This document shows, piece after piece, positions 8,546 through 17,003 of a DNA stretch of 64,000 nucleotides. The notes beneath the pieces were generated by a model, which saw nothing but the letters and a program-made list of their open reading frames with translations, was not told the DNA's origin and did not search any database. A program made the position numbers and the translations under genes. Within the stretch, counting starts at the first letter, position 1; each line of letters opens with the position of its first letter. The stretch is from Mycolicibacterium litorale (GTDB taxonomy: Bacteria; Actinomycetota; Actinomycetes; Mycobacteriales; Mycobacteriaceae), in the NCBI RefSeq assembly GCF_010731695.1, contig NZ_AP022586.1:5208001-5272000 (forward strand), in the 5' to 3' direction.

Positions 8546-9264
8546 GGCCGGAGCCGCTCGGTCGGCGACAACGAACCGAGCAGGCTCGTCAGGGCGGCCT
8601 GCAGATCCTCGGCCAGCACCGCGGCCGGATGCGCACGCCTGCGGCGGCGGCCGATCAGGAAGCCGACCGCGGTGCCCGCGGCCAGCCCGGCGACCACCGG
8701 GGCGAAGCGTTTCGCCAGCGGCACCGCCATCACCTTGAGCAGGTCGACCGAGTCGCCGGCGGCGGGCTGAGCCGCGGCGGTCGCCGCCTCCGTGGTGGGC
8801 GCCGTGGTCGCCTTCGGGGCGTCGCCGAGCACGTCGGCTTCGAGCGCCTTGGCGAACTGGCCGATGAGGTTGGTCGCGACATCGGCCAGCACGCCGCGGC
8901 CGAACTGGGCGGCCTTGCCGGAGATGGTGAGGTCGGTGTTGATCACGACATGCGTCGCGTCGCCCTCGTCCTTGAGTTGCGCGGTGACGGTCGCGGCGGC
9001 GTTTCCGTTGCCGCGGGTCTCCTTGCCGGAGGCTTTCAGCACGACCCGCTGGGCGGCGGCGTCCTTCTCCTGGAACGCCGCGACGCCCTGGTAGGACACC
9101 GTGATCGGCCCGACTTTGACCTTCACCGCGCCGGTGAACTCGTCGCCGTCGACCGACAGCAGCGTCGCGCCCGGCAGGCACGGGGCCACGCGCTCCACGT
9201 CGGTGAGCACCTCCCACGTCTTGGCGGCGGGCACTGCGACCCGGAATTCGTTGTTCAGTTCCAC
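8542..9264 (-). CDS. CoxG-like SRPBCC protein with C-terminal membrane tail
   Basis: A 240-residue protein. Residues 1-145 are an SRPBCC/CoxG domain (MELNNEFRVAVPAAKTWEVL; LPGATLLS; VKVKVGPITVSYQG). An alanine-rich linker follows, and then a hydrophobic segment next to a basic cluster (VVAGLAAGTAVGFLIGRRRRR) that should anchor it at the inner face of the membrane. CoxG proteins are needed to recruit or mature carbon-monoxide-dehydrogenase-type enzymes at the membrane. It lies between the large and FAD subunit genes with 2-bp and 4-bp-overlap spacing. Confidence 0.9.
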   Translation of the reverse strand: MELNNEFRVAVPAAKTWEVLTDVERVAPCLPGATLLSVDGDEFTGAVKVKVGPITVSYQGVAAFQEKDAAAQRVVLKASGKETRGNGNAAATVTAQLKDEGDATHVVINTDLTISGKAAQFGRGVLADVATNLIGQFAKALEADVLGDAPKATTAPTTEAATAAAQPAAGDSVDLLKVMAVPLAKRFAPVVAGLAAGTAVGFLIGRRRRRAHPAAVLAEDLQAALTSLLGSLSPTERLRP

Positions 9265-9266
9265 GG

Positions 9267-11600
9267 TCAGTGGTCCTCTCGTTTGCCGTGTTCGAGCAGT
9301 TCGACGATGGTCGCGGGGCTGGCGGGCAGTTGGGTGACGGTCACTCCGAGCGGGGCGAGCGCATCGTTGATCGCGTTGATCACGGCGGGCGTCGAGCCGA
9401 TGGCGCCACCCTCGCCGGCGCCCTTGTAGCCGCCGACGCCGGGGCCGGGGATCTCGACGTGGCCGAATTCGATCGGCGGTACCTCGGTGGCCGTGGGCAA
9501 CAGGTAGTCGACGAAGGTCGAGGACAGCGGATTGCCGTCGGCGTCGTAGACCAGGCTCTCCAGCAGCGCGCCGCCGATGCCCTGCACCGTGCCGCCGGCC
9601 ACCTGACCCTCCACGACGTTGGGGTTGATCATCGGGCCGACGTCCTCGCTGACGATGTAGCGGGTCAGCGTCACCTGACCTGTCTGCACGTCCACCTCGC
9701 AGGTGCAGGCGTGAGTGGCGTTGGCCCAGTGGATCATCGCCTCCGGCGGGGAGGTGAACCGCGCCGTCGCCTCGAGGCTGGCCGACATGCCCGGCGGGAG
9801 CTGGGCGGGTTCGTAGTAGGCGCGGTACGCGATGTCGGCGAATGTGACACAGCTGTCCGGGTTTTCGCGCACATACGCCGTCGACCCGCCCAGTTCGATG
9901 TCACCGTCTTCCACTCCGAGGCGGTGCGCGGCCATCGCGACGAGCTGTTTGCGCAACACCGAACCCGCCTCACTGACGGCGCCCGCGGTCATCGGGCCAC
10001 TGCGGCTGCCCTGGGTGCCGGCCCCGTACGGGGTCACCGCGGTGTCGCCCTGGATGGTCGACACATCGTCGATGTCGGCGCCCAGCGCGTCGGCGGTGAG
10101 CTGAATGACGGTGGTTTCCAGACTGTTTCCGGTCGAACCGCCGTTGACGTAGACGTTGACCTTGCCCGTGGGCTCCATCCGGATCGTGCAGCCCTCGGTG
10201 GCCAGGTGCCCGGTGGCCGCGCCCGTCGGTTCGATGTAGGCGGAGAAACCGAGGCCGATGTAGCGGCCCTGGGCCAGCGCCTCGGCCTGCTCCTTGCGGA
10301 ACCCTTCGTGGTCGAGGATCTTGACGGCCTGCTCGAAGGTGTCGGCAGGGGCGACGTGGTCGTACGGCATGCCGTTGGGGTTGAAGTACGGCATCTCGTC
10401 GCCGCGCAGAATGTTCTTGCGCCGCAACTCGACCGGGTCCATCTCGAGCTTGCGGGCGGCGATGTCGAGCATGATCTCGCGGGCCAGCGTCTCGTACTGC
10501 CACGGACCGCGGTACGCGTGCAGACCCGCGGTGTTGGAGAACACCGTCTTGTAGTTGAAGCTGGCCTTGGGAACGCGGTACGGCCCGGGATAGAACATGC
10601 CGATCGCGGCGGTGGTGAGCACCGGGTACGGCGTCGGATACGCGCCGACGTCCTGGGCGAAGTCGATGTCGACGGCGAGCAGGGTGCCGTCCTCGTCGAA
10701 GGCCATGCGTGCGGTGCCGTCGACGTGGCGTGCCTGGCCGGCCGACATCAGGTTCTCGCGCCGGTCTTCGATCCACTTGAGCGCGCCGGGGACCTTGCGG
10801 GCGGCGAGCATGATGACCATGTCCTCGCGCATCGGCACGACCTTCTGCCCGAATCCGCCTCCGGTGTCGCGCATGATGACGCGTACCTTCTGGGCGGGGA
10901 TGCCGAGCAGGCGGGCGGTGAAGGCGCGCAGTTCGTGCGGCGTCTGCGTGGAGGCCCACAGCGTCAACTCGCCCGTCGTGGCCTCCCATTCCACGACCAG
11001 TCCGCGCGTCTCGATCGGAACCGGCACATACATCTGCTGATAGATGTTCTCGCTGACCACACACGCCGCTGACGAGAAGGTCTCCTCGTCCGGCGGTGCG
11101 CCACCCATTCCGCCCGCGACGTTGTCCGGGTACTGGTCGTGGACGACGCACTCGGAGTTCACCGCCGTGCGGAAGTCGGCGACCGCGGGCAGCGGCTCGT
11201 AGTCCACCTCGACGGCGTCGACGGCGTCTTCGGCGAGGTAACGGGATTCGGCGACGACGAGCGCGACAGGGTCGCCGACGAACTTCACCTCGCCCTCGGC
11301 CAGCGGCGGGCGGGGGGTGTCGGGGATGTCCTTGCCTGCGACGGCGTGCCACGACTCGACGGCGTCGCCGTTGAGGTCCTCGGCGGTGAACACCGCGTAC
11401 ACACCCGGCATCGCGAGGGCGGCGGTCGCGTCGATGCGGGTGATGGTGGCGCGCGCGAACGGGCTGCGCACGAAGCACGCGTGCAGCATCCCGGGGCGCT
11501 GGATGTCGTCGACGAAGGTGCCACGCCCGGTGAGCAGGCGGTTGTCCTCCACGCGGGCGACGCGGGTGCCCGAGTACCGGGTGGCGACGGTGTCGGTCAT
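9267..11600 (-). CDS. molybdopterin-binding large subunit of xanthine dehydrogenase/aldehyde oxidase family
   Basis: A 777-residue catalytic subunit (CoxL/XdhC superfamily). It starts at MTDTVATRYSG, with GGAG 9 nt upstream of the ATG; an in-frame ATG further upstream lacks this. Landmarks are GRGTFVDDI near the N-terminus, GGGFGQK (molybdopterin dinucleotide contact), and a late E-containing GAGEGGAIGSTPA with the presumed base glutamate. The active-site loop reads AYRGPW. It is neither the AYxCSFR of form I nor the AYRGAGR of form II CO dehydrogenases, so it probably hydroxylates an aldehyde, N-heterocycle or similar substrate. The substrate is unknown. Confidence 0.9.
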   Translation of the reverse strand: MTDTVATRYSGTRVARVEDNRLLTGRGTFVDDIQRPGMLHACFVRSPFARATITRIDATAALAMPGVYAVFTAEDLNGDAVESWHAVAGKDIPDTPRPPLAEGEVKFVGDPVALVVAESRYLAEDAVDAVEVDYEPLPAVADFRTAVNSECVVHDQYPDNVAGGMGGAPPDEETFSSAACVVSENIYQQMYVPVPIETRGLVVEWEATTGELTLWASTQTPHELRAFTARLLGIPAQKVRVIMRDTGGGFGQKVVPMREDMVIMLAARKVPGALKWIEDRRENLMSAGQARHVDGTARMAFDEDGTLLAVDIDFAQDVGAYPTPYPVLTTAAIGMFYPGPYRVPKASFNYKTVFSNTAGLHAYRGPWQYETLAREIMLDIAARKLEMDPVELRRKNILRGDEMPYFNPNGMPYDHVAPADTFEQAVKILDHEGFRKEQAEALAQGRYIGLGFSAYIEPTGAATGHLATEGCTIRMEPTGKVNVYVNGGSTGNSLETTVIQLTADALGADIDDVSTIQGDTAVTPYGAGTQGSRSGPMTAGAVSEAGSVLRKQLVAMAAHRLGVEDGDIELGGSTAYVRENPDSCVTFADIAYRAYYEPAQLPPGMSASLEATARFTSPPEAMIHWANATHACTCEVDVQTGQVTLTRYIVSEDVGPMINPNVVEGQVAGGTVQGIGGALLESLVYDADGNPLSSTFVDYLLPTATEVPPIEFGHVEIPGPGVGGYKGAGEGGAIGSTPAVINAINDALAPLGVTVTQLPASPATIVELLEHGKREDH

Positions 11601-11674
11601 CGGTGATCGCTCCATTCCGTCGGAGTGCTTCTGCGCGTAAGTGGGCCGTACGGACACGAAGCAAGAGTGCGGTT

Positions 11675-11690
11675 ATCGTAACCGGTAACG
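11675..11690 (-). promoter_or_regulatory. putative promoter/operator of the molybdenum hydroxylase operon
   Basis: On the minus strand TACGAT (11675-11680) is a good -10 hexamer about 75 bp before the large-subunit start. An interrupted palindrome, GTnACCGGTnAC, at 11678-11689 overlaps it. The arrangement suggests a repressor site; no regulator gene lies in the cluster. Confidence 0.4.
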
Positions 11691-11781
11691 AAGGCCCTCA
11701 AAAGAGAGAGTGACATTTCCGCACGTCATCGCGCATTCGCAGATCGGCACGCCCAGGCTGCCAGGTCGGCGGGCGGGCCGG

Positions 11782-11804
11782 GGCGGCTTTGGGGCAAAGC
11801 CGCC
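11782..11804 (+). promoter_or_regulatory. stable hairpin in the MFS gene leader
   Basis: GGCGGCTTT and AAAGCCGCC form a perfect 9-bp stem around a 5-nt loop. It lies 54 bp upstream of the MFS GTG at 11858 and is not followed by a T run. It could be a leader structure or an operator rather than a terminator. Confidence 0.4.
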
Positions 11805-11857
11805 TGAGCCGCCTCGATCGCCTGACAGGCGCGGCGGGATCTGTAAAGCTGCGAGCC

Positions 11858-13147
11858 GTGCCGCCGACCACGAGCAGTGTCACGCCCCGCGTCGACACAC
11901 AGACACACGGGCCGCGGCGGGCCTGGGCGGCCGTCGTGCTGCTCGCCGTCGTCGGCACGCTCAACTACGCCGACCGCTTCCTGCCCGCCGTCCTCGCCGA
12001 GCCGATCAAGAACGACCTGGACCTGTCGGACACGGCGATCGGCGTGATCAACGGTTTCGGGTTCCTCGTCGTCTACGCGGTGCTCGGCATCGTGATCGCC
12101 CGCCTCGCCGACAGCGGCGCCTTCGGGCTCGTCATCTCGGCGTGCCTCGGGCTGTGGGGCGCGATGACGATGGTGGGCGGCGCCGTGCAGTCGGGAGTTC
12201 AGCTGGCGCTCACCCGGGTCGGCGTCGCGGTGGGGGAGGCGGGCAGCACCCCGGCCGCACACGCCTACGTGGCGCGCAACTTCGCGCCGGAGCGGCGGGC
12301 CGCACCGCTGGCCGTCATCACCCTCGCCATCCCGCTGGCCAGCGCGGCCAGCCTGATCGGTGGCGGCCTGCTGGCGGAGTCGTTCGGCTGGCGCACCACG
12401 TTCGTCGTCATGGGCGCGGTCAGCGTGGTCTTCGCCCCGGTGGTCCTCGTCGTCCTCGGGCGCCGGCAGGCCATGCCGACGGTCGACCGTTCACCGCACG
12501 ATCGCAGGATCCGGCCGTGGGACGTGATGCGCACGCCCAGCTACGTGATCATCGTCGCCGGCGCCGCGTGCATCTCGGTCGCGGGCTATTCACTCACCAC
12601 GTTCGCGCCGGCCTTCCTGGTCCGCCGCCACGGGATGTCGCTCGGCGAGGTCGGCCTGCAGTACGGCGTCGCCAGCGGGATCGCCGGGATCCTCGGCCTG
12701 CTGGTCGTCGGCCGGGTCGCCGACCGGTTGGCGACCCGCGATCCGCGCTGGCTGCTCTGGCTGGTCGCGGTGATGACCGCGGCACTGCTGCCGTGCTCGG
12801 CCGCGGCGTTCGTGGTCGGCGATCCGGCGGTGTGCGTGGTGCTCATCGCACTCGCCTATGTCGTCGGCACCGCATACATGGCGCCGTCGATCGCGGCGAT
12901 CCAGCGGCTGGTTCTGCCGGAGCAGCGCGCAACGGCGTCGGCGGTGTTCCTGTTCTTCGGGGCCATCGTCGGCGCCGCGGGGCCGTTCGTCACCGGCCTG
13001 ATCAGCGACGCGCTGACCACGGAACTCGGCAGCCAGGCGCTGGGCCGCGCACTGCTGGTCGTGGTTCCGGCCATGCAGGTGGTGGCCGTGGTCTGTTACC
13101 TGGCGGCGAGCCGGCGCTTCCTGCGCGACGCCCTCGACCCGGTTTAG
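11858..13147 (+). CDS. MFS transporter (spinster-like)
   Basis: A 429-residue 12-helix major facilitator. TM1 contains LNYADRFLPAVLAEPIKNDL, typical of the spinster-like subgroup. The loop 2-3 region reads IVIARLADSG (a degenerate GxLaDr motif), and helix 4 has RVGVAVGEAGSTPAAHAYV. The start is the GTG at 11858; a longer open frame upstream crosses a strong hairpin. It is divergent from the molybdenum hydroxylase operon, so it might import that enzyme's substrate (inference). Its TAG stop overlaps the stop of the convergent YkvA gene. Confidence 0.85.
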   Translation: MPPTTSSVTPRVDTQTHGPRRAWAAVVLLAVVGTLNYADRFLPAVLAEPIKNDLDLSDTAIGVINGFGFLVVYAVLGIVIARLADSGAFGLVISACLGLWGAMTMVGGAVQSGVQLALTRVGVAVGEAGSTPAAHAYVARNFAPERRAAPLAVITLAIPLASAASLIGGGLLAESFGWRTTFVVMGAVSVVFAPVVLVVLGRRQAMPTVDRSPHDRRIRPWDVMRTPSYVIIVAGAACISVAGYSLTTFAPAFLVRRHGMSLGEVGLQYGVASGIAGILGLLVVGRVADRLATRDPRWLLWLVAVMTAALLPCSAAAFVVGDPAVCVVLIALAYVVGTAYMAPSIAAIQRLVLPEQRATASAVFLFFGAIVGAAGPFVTGLISDALTTELGSQALGRALLVVVPAMQVVAVVCYLAASRRFLRDALDPV

Positions 13148-13548
13148 TCCCGCAGGCCGGTCAGCCGGCAGAGCGCGGCGAATCCGTCATCGCTGCCCGG
13201 CCAGTGTGCGCGCAGCGCGTCGATGCCGGCTCGGCGGGCCACGCTGCGCAGCGCGGCGGTGACGATGATCGCGTCGTCGGCGTAGCCGAGAACCGGGATG
13301 AAGTCGGGGATGAGGTCGAACGGCAACGCCAGGTAGACCATCAGCAGCGCAAGACGGACGCGCACGCCGGTCGGCAGGGACCGGTCGGCGGCGATGCGGC
13401 GGATCAGGCGCAAAGTGTCGGGCAGGATGCGGACCGCCTCGCGGAGTAGGCCGTGGCGGGGCCGCAGGACGATCAGCGCGACGACGAGCGCAAGCCAGGT
13501 GGCGGCGAGGGCGGCGGCGACCCCGAGCACGAGTTCCCACACGGTCAC
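13144..13548 (-). CDS. YkvA (DUF1232) domain membrane protein
   Basis: A 134-residue protein starting GTG ACC GTG TGG. A transmembrane helix (about 4-26, LVLGVAAALAATWLALVVALIVL) precedes a YkvA/DUF1232 domain with its diagnostic LLMVYLALPFDLIPDFIPVLGYADDAIIV around residues 70-98. Function is unknown for the family. The start lies 7 bp after the GH13 stop, so it is probably the last gene of the LLM-GH13 operon. Confidence 0.85.
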   Translation of the reverse strand: MTVWELVLGVAAALAATWLALVVALIVLRPRHGLLREAVRILPDTLRLIRRIAADRSLPTGVRVRLALLMVYLALPFDLIPDFIPVLGYADDAIIVTAALRSVARRAGIDALRAHWPGSDDGFAALCRLTGLRD

Positions 13549-13555
13549 GGGGTCA

Positions 13556-15235
13556 TCAGATGATCGGGTCGTCACCCGGGCGCACCAGGCGCAGCCAGCG
13601 GTAACCGTAGCCGTCGAGCCCGACCTCGAGCCGACCCTTGGCGTCGAGTTCGTGGATGGACAGTCCGTCGAGCAGATCGACCAGCCTCGATCCCTCCGGC
13701 GCGTCCGAGACCTGAATCGGCACCATGCAGCGGTCGGCACCGAAGTTGTGCAGCGCCACCATCGTCCACCCGGACTTCTCGCGACAGCAGTGCGCGAGCA
13801 CCGCCGGGTTGGGCTGGTCGATCACCTCGACCGTCGACCACCCGATCTCGGGCTGCTGGCGGTAGGTGTAGATCAGGTCGCGGATGAACCACCAGAACGA
13901 CCGGTGGTCATGGCGCTGGTCGGCGACGTTCACCTGCTCCGGTCCGTAAAGGCCGTCGGTGAGCGGGCGAGCCAGCTGCCGCGGGGCGGCACCGGAGAAA
14001 CCACCGTTGTCGTCGCGGGTCCACTGCATGGGCACTCGCACGGCGAATCGTCCTGGTATGTCGAGGTTCTCGGCCATCCCGATCTCCTCGCCATAGAACA
14101 GGACCGGAGTCCCGGGCAGCGAGAACGCCAGCGAGTACACCATGCGCATCCGCCGCTCGTCCCCGCCCAGCATGGAGGGCAGCCGTCGGCGCAGCCCGCG
14201 ACCGTAGAGCTGCATGTCCGGCTCGGGACCGAACGCGTCGAAGATCTCCTGACGTTCCGGTTCGTCGAGCTTGTCGAGCGTGAGCTCATCGTGGTTGCGC
14301 ACGAAGTTCGCCCACTGGCTCGTCTCGTCGAGCGGCGGGCGGGCACGCAGCGCCTCGGCGATCGGGCCGGCGTCCCCTCGGGCGAGCGAGAGATACATGT
14401 TCTGCATTCCGATGAAGTCGAACTGCATGTTCAGTCCGTCGCCGTCGGGTCCGCCGAAGAACGTCTTCTGGTCGTCGTAGGGCACATTCACTTCGCCGAG
14501 CAGCACCGCGTCCCCGACCCGCCGGTTGACGAAGTTGCGGACATCCCCGAGGTATGCGTACGGATCGAACACGCCCGGATCGCCCGGTGCGCCGTCGCGG
14601 GCGAACAGGAACGGAACCGCGTCGACCCGGAAACCGGAGACCCCGAGCTGCAGCCAGAAGCCAAGTGTACGTGAGATTTCCTCCTGCACTTGGGGATTGG
14701 CGATATTGAGGTCGGGCTGATGCTTGTAGAAGTGGTGCAGGTACCACTCCCCGGTCTTGGGTTCCTGCTCCCAGAGGCTGTCCTCCTGGTCGGGGAACAC
14801 GACGTCGGCCGGGCTCGACTCGGGCTTGGTCGCGCTCCACACGTAGTAGTCGCGGTACGGGTCGTCTTTACTGCGCCGGGCGGATTTGAACCATGGGTGG
14901 GCGTCGGAGGTGTGGTTCATGACGAAGTCGATGATCACGCGGATGCCCTTGGAACGGGCGGTGCGCACCAGTTCGACGAAGTCGCCGAGATTCCCGAGGC
15001 GCGGGTCGACCCCCAGGAAGTCGGTGATGTCGTACCCGTCGTCCTTGCGTGAGGTGGGATAGAACGGCATCAGCCACAGGCACGTGACGCCGAGATCGGA
15101 CAGGTACTCCAAGCGCTCGGTCATGCCGCGGATGTCGCCGCTGCCATCGCCGTTCCAGTCGTAGAACGTCTCGACGTCGGCGCAGTAGAACACCGCGTTC
15201 TTCCACCAGAGGTCGCCGGTCTCGATCTTCCTCAT
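13556..15235 (-). CDS. GH13 alpha-amylase-family protein, trehalose-synthase-like
   Basis: A 559-residue GH13 enzyme. The (beta/alpha)8 barrel has DFVMNHTS (His108), the nucleophile in GFRVDAVPF (Asp205), the acid/base in LLGEVN (Glu248) and the stabiliser in RNHDE (Asp316). A small beta domain ends the protein. The opening WWKNAVFYCADVETFYDWN...GDIRGMTERLEYLSDLGV resembles trehalose synthase (maltose-to-trehalose isomerase), but it is shorter than typical TreS (about 600) and reads CADVETF where TreS usually has EVxVRxF. It is therefore probably a paralogue with changed specificity. The ATG overlaps the LLM stop (ATGA), so the two are coupled. Confidence 0.88.
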   Translation of the reverse strand: MRKIETGDLWWKNAVFYCADVETFYDWNGDGSGDIRGMTERLEYLSDLGVTCLWLMPFYPTSRKDDGYDITDFLGVDPRLGNLGDFVELVRTARSKGIRVIIDFVMNHTSDAHPWFKSARRSKDDPYRDYYVWSATKPESSPADVVFPDQEDSLWEQEPKTGEWYLHHFYKHQPDLNIANPQVQEEISRTLGFWLQLGVSGFRVDAVPFLFARDGAPGDPGVFDPYAYLGDVRNFVNRRVGDAVLLGEVNVPYDDQKTFFGGPDGDGLNMQFDFIGMQNMYLSLARGDAGPIAEALRARPPLDETSQWANFVRNHDELTLDKLDEPERQEIFDAFGPEPDMQLYGRGLRRRLPSMLGGDERRMRMVYSLAFSLPGTPVLFYGEEIGMAENLDIPGRFAVRVPMQWTRDDNGGFSGAAPRQLARPLTDGLYGPEQVNVADQRHDHRSFWWFIRDLIYTYRQQPEIGWSTVEVIDQPNPAVLAHCCREKSGWTMVALHNFGADRCMVPIQVSDAPEGSRLVDLLDGLSIHELDAKGRLEVGLDGYGYRWLRLVRPGDDPII

Positions 15236-16221
15236 GCGATCGCCGCGCTCGGCGCCGGAGCCGTCGGGGAGAGCTGGGGCAGCACATGCTCACCGAAGGC
15301 GTCGATGAACGCGGCCTGCTCCTTGCCGACGAAGTGCAGATACAGCTCATCCCAGCCTTGTTCGACGTACTCGGCGAGCCACTCGGCATGGCGACCGAGA
15401 TCGGCAGAGACGCGTACCGCGCCGCCGACCTTCTCCGTCGACACCGCGCTGCCGATGACGTCGAATGCGTCGACCGTCTCGATGTCCCACGACACGGGTG
15501 GATCGAAGACGTTGTTGCGCCACTGGTCATGGGCGATCGCCATCGCCTCGTCGTCGGTGCCCGCCCAGCTCAGATGGATCTGGAGCCGGGCCGGCCCGCG
15601 CCCACCCGCCTCGCGGTACGCGTCGAGCACCCGGCGCAGCTTCTCGGGAGGCTGGTTCACGGTGATCAGTCCGTCGGCCCAGGCGGCGTGGCGGGCCGCC
15701 GTCTGGGGCGTGACGGCGGGTCCGACGAGGTCAGGTAGCACCTCGGGCAGCGTCCACAGCCGGGCGCGGTTGACCTCCACAAGACCCTCGTGGCTGACCT
15801 CCTCGCCGCGCAGGAGGCGACGGATCACCTCCACACACTCGACGAGGCGCGCGTCGCGTACCTCCTTGCGGGGCCAGGCGTGGCCGGTGATCCGCTCGTT
15901 GGAGGCCTCGCCCGAGCCCAGCGCCGCCCAGAACCGGCCGGGGAACATCTGGGCCAGCGTGGCGACGGCCTGGGCGATGATCGCGGGGTGGTAACGCTGG
16001 CCCGGCGCGTTGACGACCCCGAACGGCAGGCTGGTCGTGGCGAGTGCGGCGCCGAGGAACGCCCAGGCGAAGCCCGATTCGCCCTGCCGTTCACTCCATG
16101 GGCTGAAGTGATCGGAGGACATGCCTGCGGTGAAACCGGCGCGCTCTGCGTGCTGGACGTCCTCGAGGAGTCGGCCTGGGGCGATCTGCTCGTGCGAGCA
16201 GTGGAAGCCTATGACGGTCAT
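15232..16221 (-). CDS. LLM-class flavin oxidoreductase coupled to the GH13 enzyme
   Basis: A bacterial-luciferase-like (LLM) TIM-barrel oxidoreductase of about 329 residues, beginning MTVIGFHCSHEQIAPGRLL. It also has MFPGRFWAALGSGEASNERITG and a late QGWDELYLHFVGKEQ. It resembles the subgroup described as probable non-F420 LLM enzymes (I believe TIGR03885), often encoded beside a trehalose-synthase-like gene as here. The start is uncertain: in-frame ATGs at 16233 and 16248 also exist, none with an ideal ribosome site. It overlaps the GH13 gene by 4 bp. Confidence 0.82.
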   Translation of the reverse strand: MTVIGFHCSHEQIAPGRLLEDVQHAERAGFTAGMSSDHFSPWSERQGESGFAWAFLGAALATTSLPFGVVNAPGQRYHPAIIAQAVATLAQMFPGRFWAALGSGEASNERITGHAWPRKEVRDARLVECVEVIRRLLRGEEVSHEGLVEVNRARLWTLPEVLPDLVGPAVTPQTAARHAAWADGLITVNQPPEKLRRVLDAYREAGGRGPARLQIHLSWAGTDDEAMAIAHDQWRNNVFDPPVSWDIETVDAFDVIGSAVSTEKVGGAVRVSADLGRHAEWLAEYVEQGWDELYLHFVGKEQAAFIDAFGEHVLPQLSPTAPAPSAAIA

Positions 16222-16265
16222 GCCTCCCGGCATACCCCGAACCGGCATCCGTCAACGATCGGCCG

Positions 16266-16709
16266 TCAGCCTTCGTCGCCGGTACCACCCGGATCACCGC
16301 TGCCACCCTCGCCGTCACCCATGCCGGGGGCTTCGGTATTCCCGCCGGTGGTCACGCCGGGTCCCTCACCGGCCGGGGCGGTGGGTGTCTCGGGCCGTGT
16401 GGTCGCGCCGCTCTCGGGAGCCGGTGCTGCCGGCTGGGTCGGAGCGCCCGGAGCGGCGGGCGGCTGCGTGCCGGTACCACCGGTGTCCCCGACACCACCA
16501 CCGCCGCCACCCGGAGCCGGGCTCGCGGGCGGAGGCGTCGTGGGGGAGGCCGGTGTGGTGGTCGGCGGCGTCGTCGTGGCAGTCGTCGGTGTCGTGGTTG
16601 TGGTCTCGCCGGAGTCCTCGCTGTTGCCGCACGCGACGGCCAGCGGGGCGAACACCATGGCGGCGCCGATCGCGACGACGCCGGTCCAGCGGCGGTAATC
16701 CGTTGTCAT
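16266..16709 (-). CDS. Pro/Thr/Gly-rich putative lipoprotein
   Basis: A 147-residue exported protein. The N-terminus MTTDYRRWTGVVAIGAAMVF is followed by a lipobox-like LAVAC with Cys27. After that it is almost entirely low-complexity Thr, Pro and Gly (TTTTTPTTATTTPPTTTP, then a GGGGGG run). It resembles a flexible, cell-wall-spanning or O-mannosylated lipoprotein, with no folded domain visible. AGGAG lies 6 nt before the ATG. The -3 position of the lipobox is Ala rather than Leu, so lipidation is likely but not certain. Confidence 0.75.
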   Translation of the reverse strand: MTTDYRRWTGVVAIGAAMVFAPLAVACGNSEDSGETTTTTPTTATTTPPTTTPASPTTPPPASPAPGGGGGGVGDTGGTGTQPPAAPGAPTQPAAPAPESGATTRPETPTAPAGEGPGVTTGGNTEAPGMGDGEGGSGDPGGTGDEG

Positions 16710-16907
16710 GTGGCACTCCTACCCGGTGAATCGATCGTCGAATCGCACGAAGGGCAAGGCGGAGACGGATTGACACGGTGCGCACAGACCGGGCCCCAGC
16801 CGGGGATAGCCACAACCGTGACATTCGTCGATGGCCACCACTGCATCACCGTCAAGCACGAGGGGCAGGTTACCCAGACCGGCGTGGATCCAACCGAGCC
16901 GAAGCAG

Positions 16908-16982
16908 TGGAGCCCCCTGTCAGGATTGAACTGACGACCTACGCATTACAAGTGCGTTGCTCTACCACTGAGCTAAGGAGGC
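16908..16982 (-). tRNA. tRNA-Thr (anticodon TGT), CCA encoded
   Basis: The cloverleaf reads from GCCTCCTTAGCTCAGT. The D-arm is AGCTCAGTGGTAGAGCA. The anticodon stem ACGCA/TGCGT encloses the loop CTTGTAA (anticodon TGT, threonine). The T-arm is GTCAGTTCAATCCTGAC, and the 3' acceptor strand AGGGGGC is followed by T and an encoded CCA. It pairs with GCCTCCT with one G-U. Confidence 0.96.
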
Positions 16983-16992
16983 AGGGGCTCTG

Positions 16993-16998
16993 AGTTTA
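16993..16998 (-). promoter_or_regulatory. -10 hexamer for tRNA-Thr
   Basis: TAAACT on the minus strand, 10 nt before the mature tRNA 5' end. It lies in the 21-bp gap after the stop of the repeat-protein gene. Confidence 0.5.
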
Positions 16999-17003
16999 TC
17001 CGG

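Noticed and set aside
7655..9217. Longer FAD-subunit gene starting near 9217
   Set aside because: The upstream extension is the other frame of the CoxG-like gene; the protein family starts at the GTG at 8545.
9270..11072. 600-codon plus-strand frame opposite the molybdopterin subunit
   Set aside because: Shadow frame; the minus strand encodes clear cofactor motifs.
9267..11600. Annotation as carbon monoxide dehydrogenase large subunit
   Set aside because: The active-site loop AYRGPW lacks the AYxCSFR and AYRGAGR signatures of form I and form II enzymes.
16710..16907. Small gene between the lipoprotein and tRNA-Thr
   Set aside because: Open frames here are short and low quality, with no conserved motif; the region is more likely promoter and tRNA trailer.
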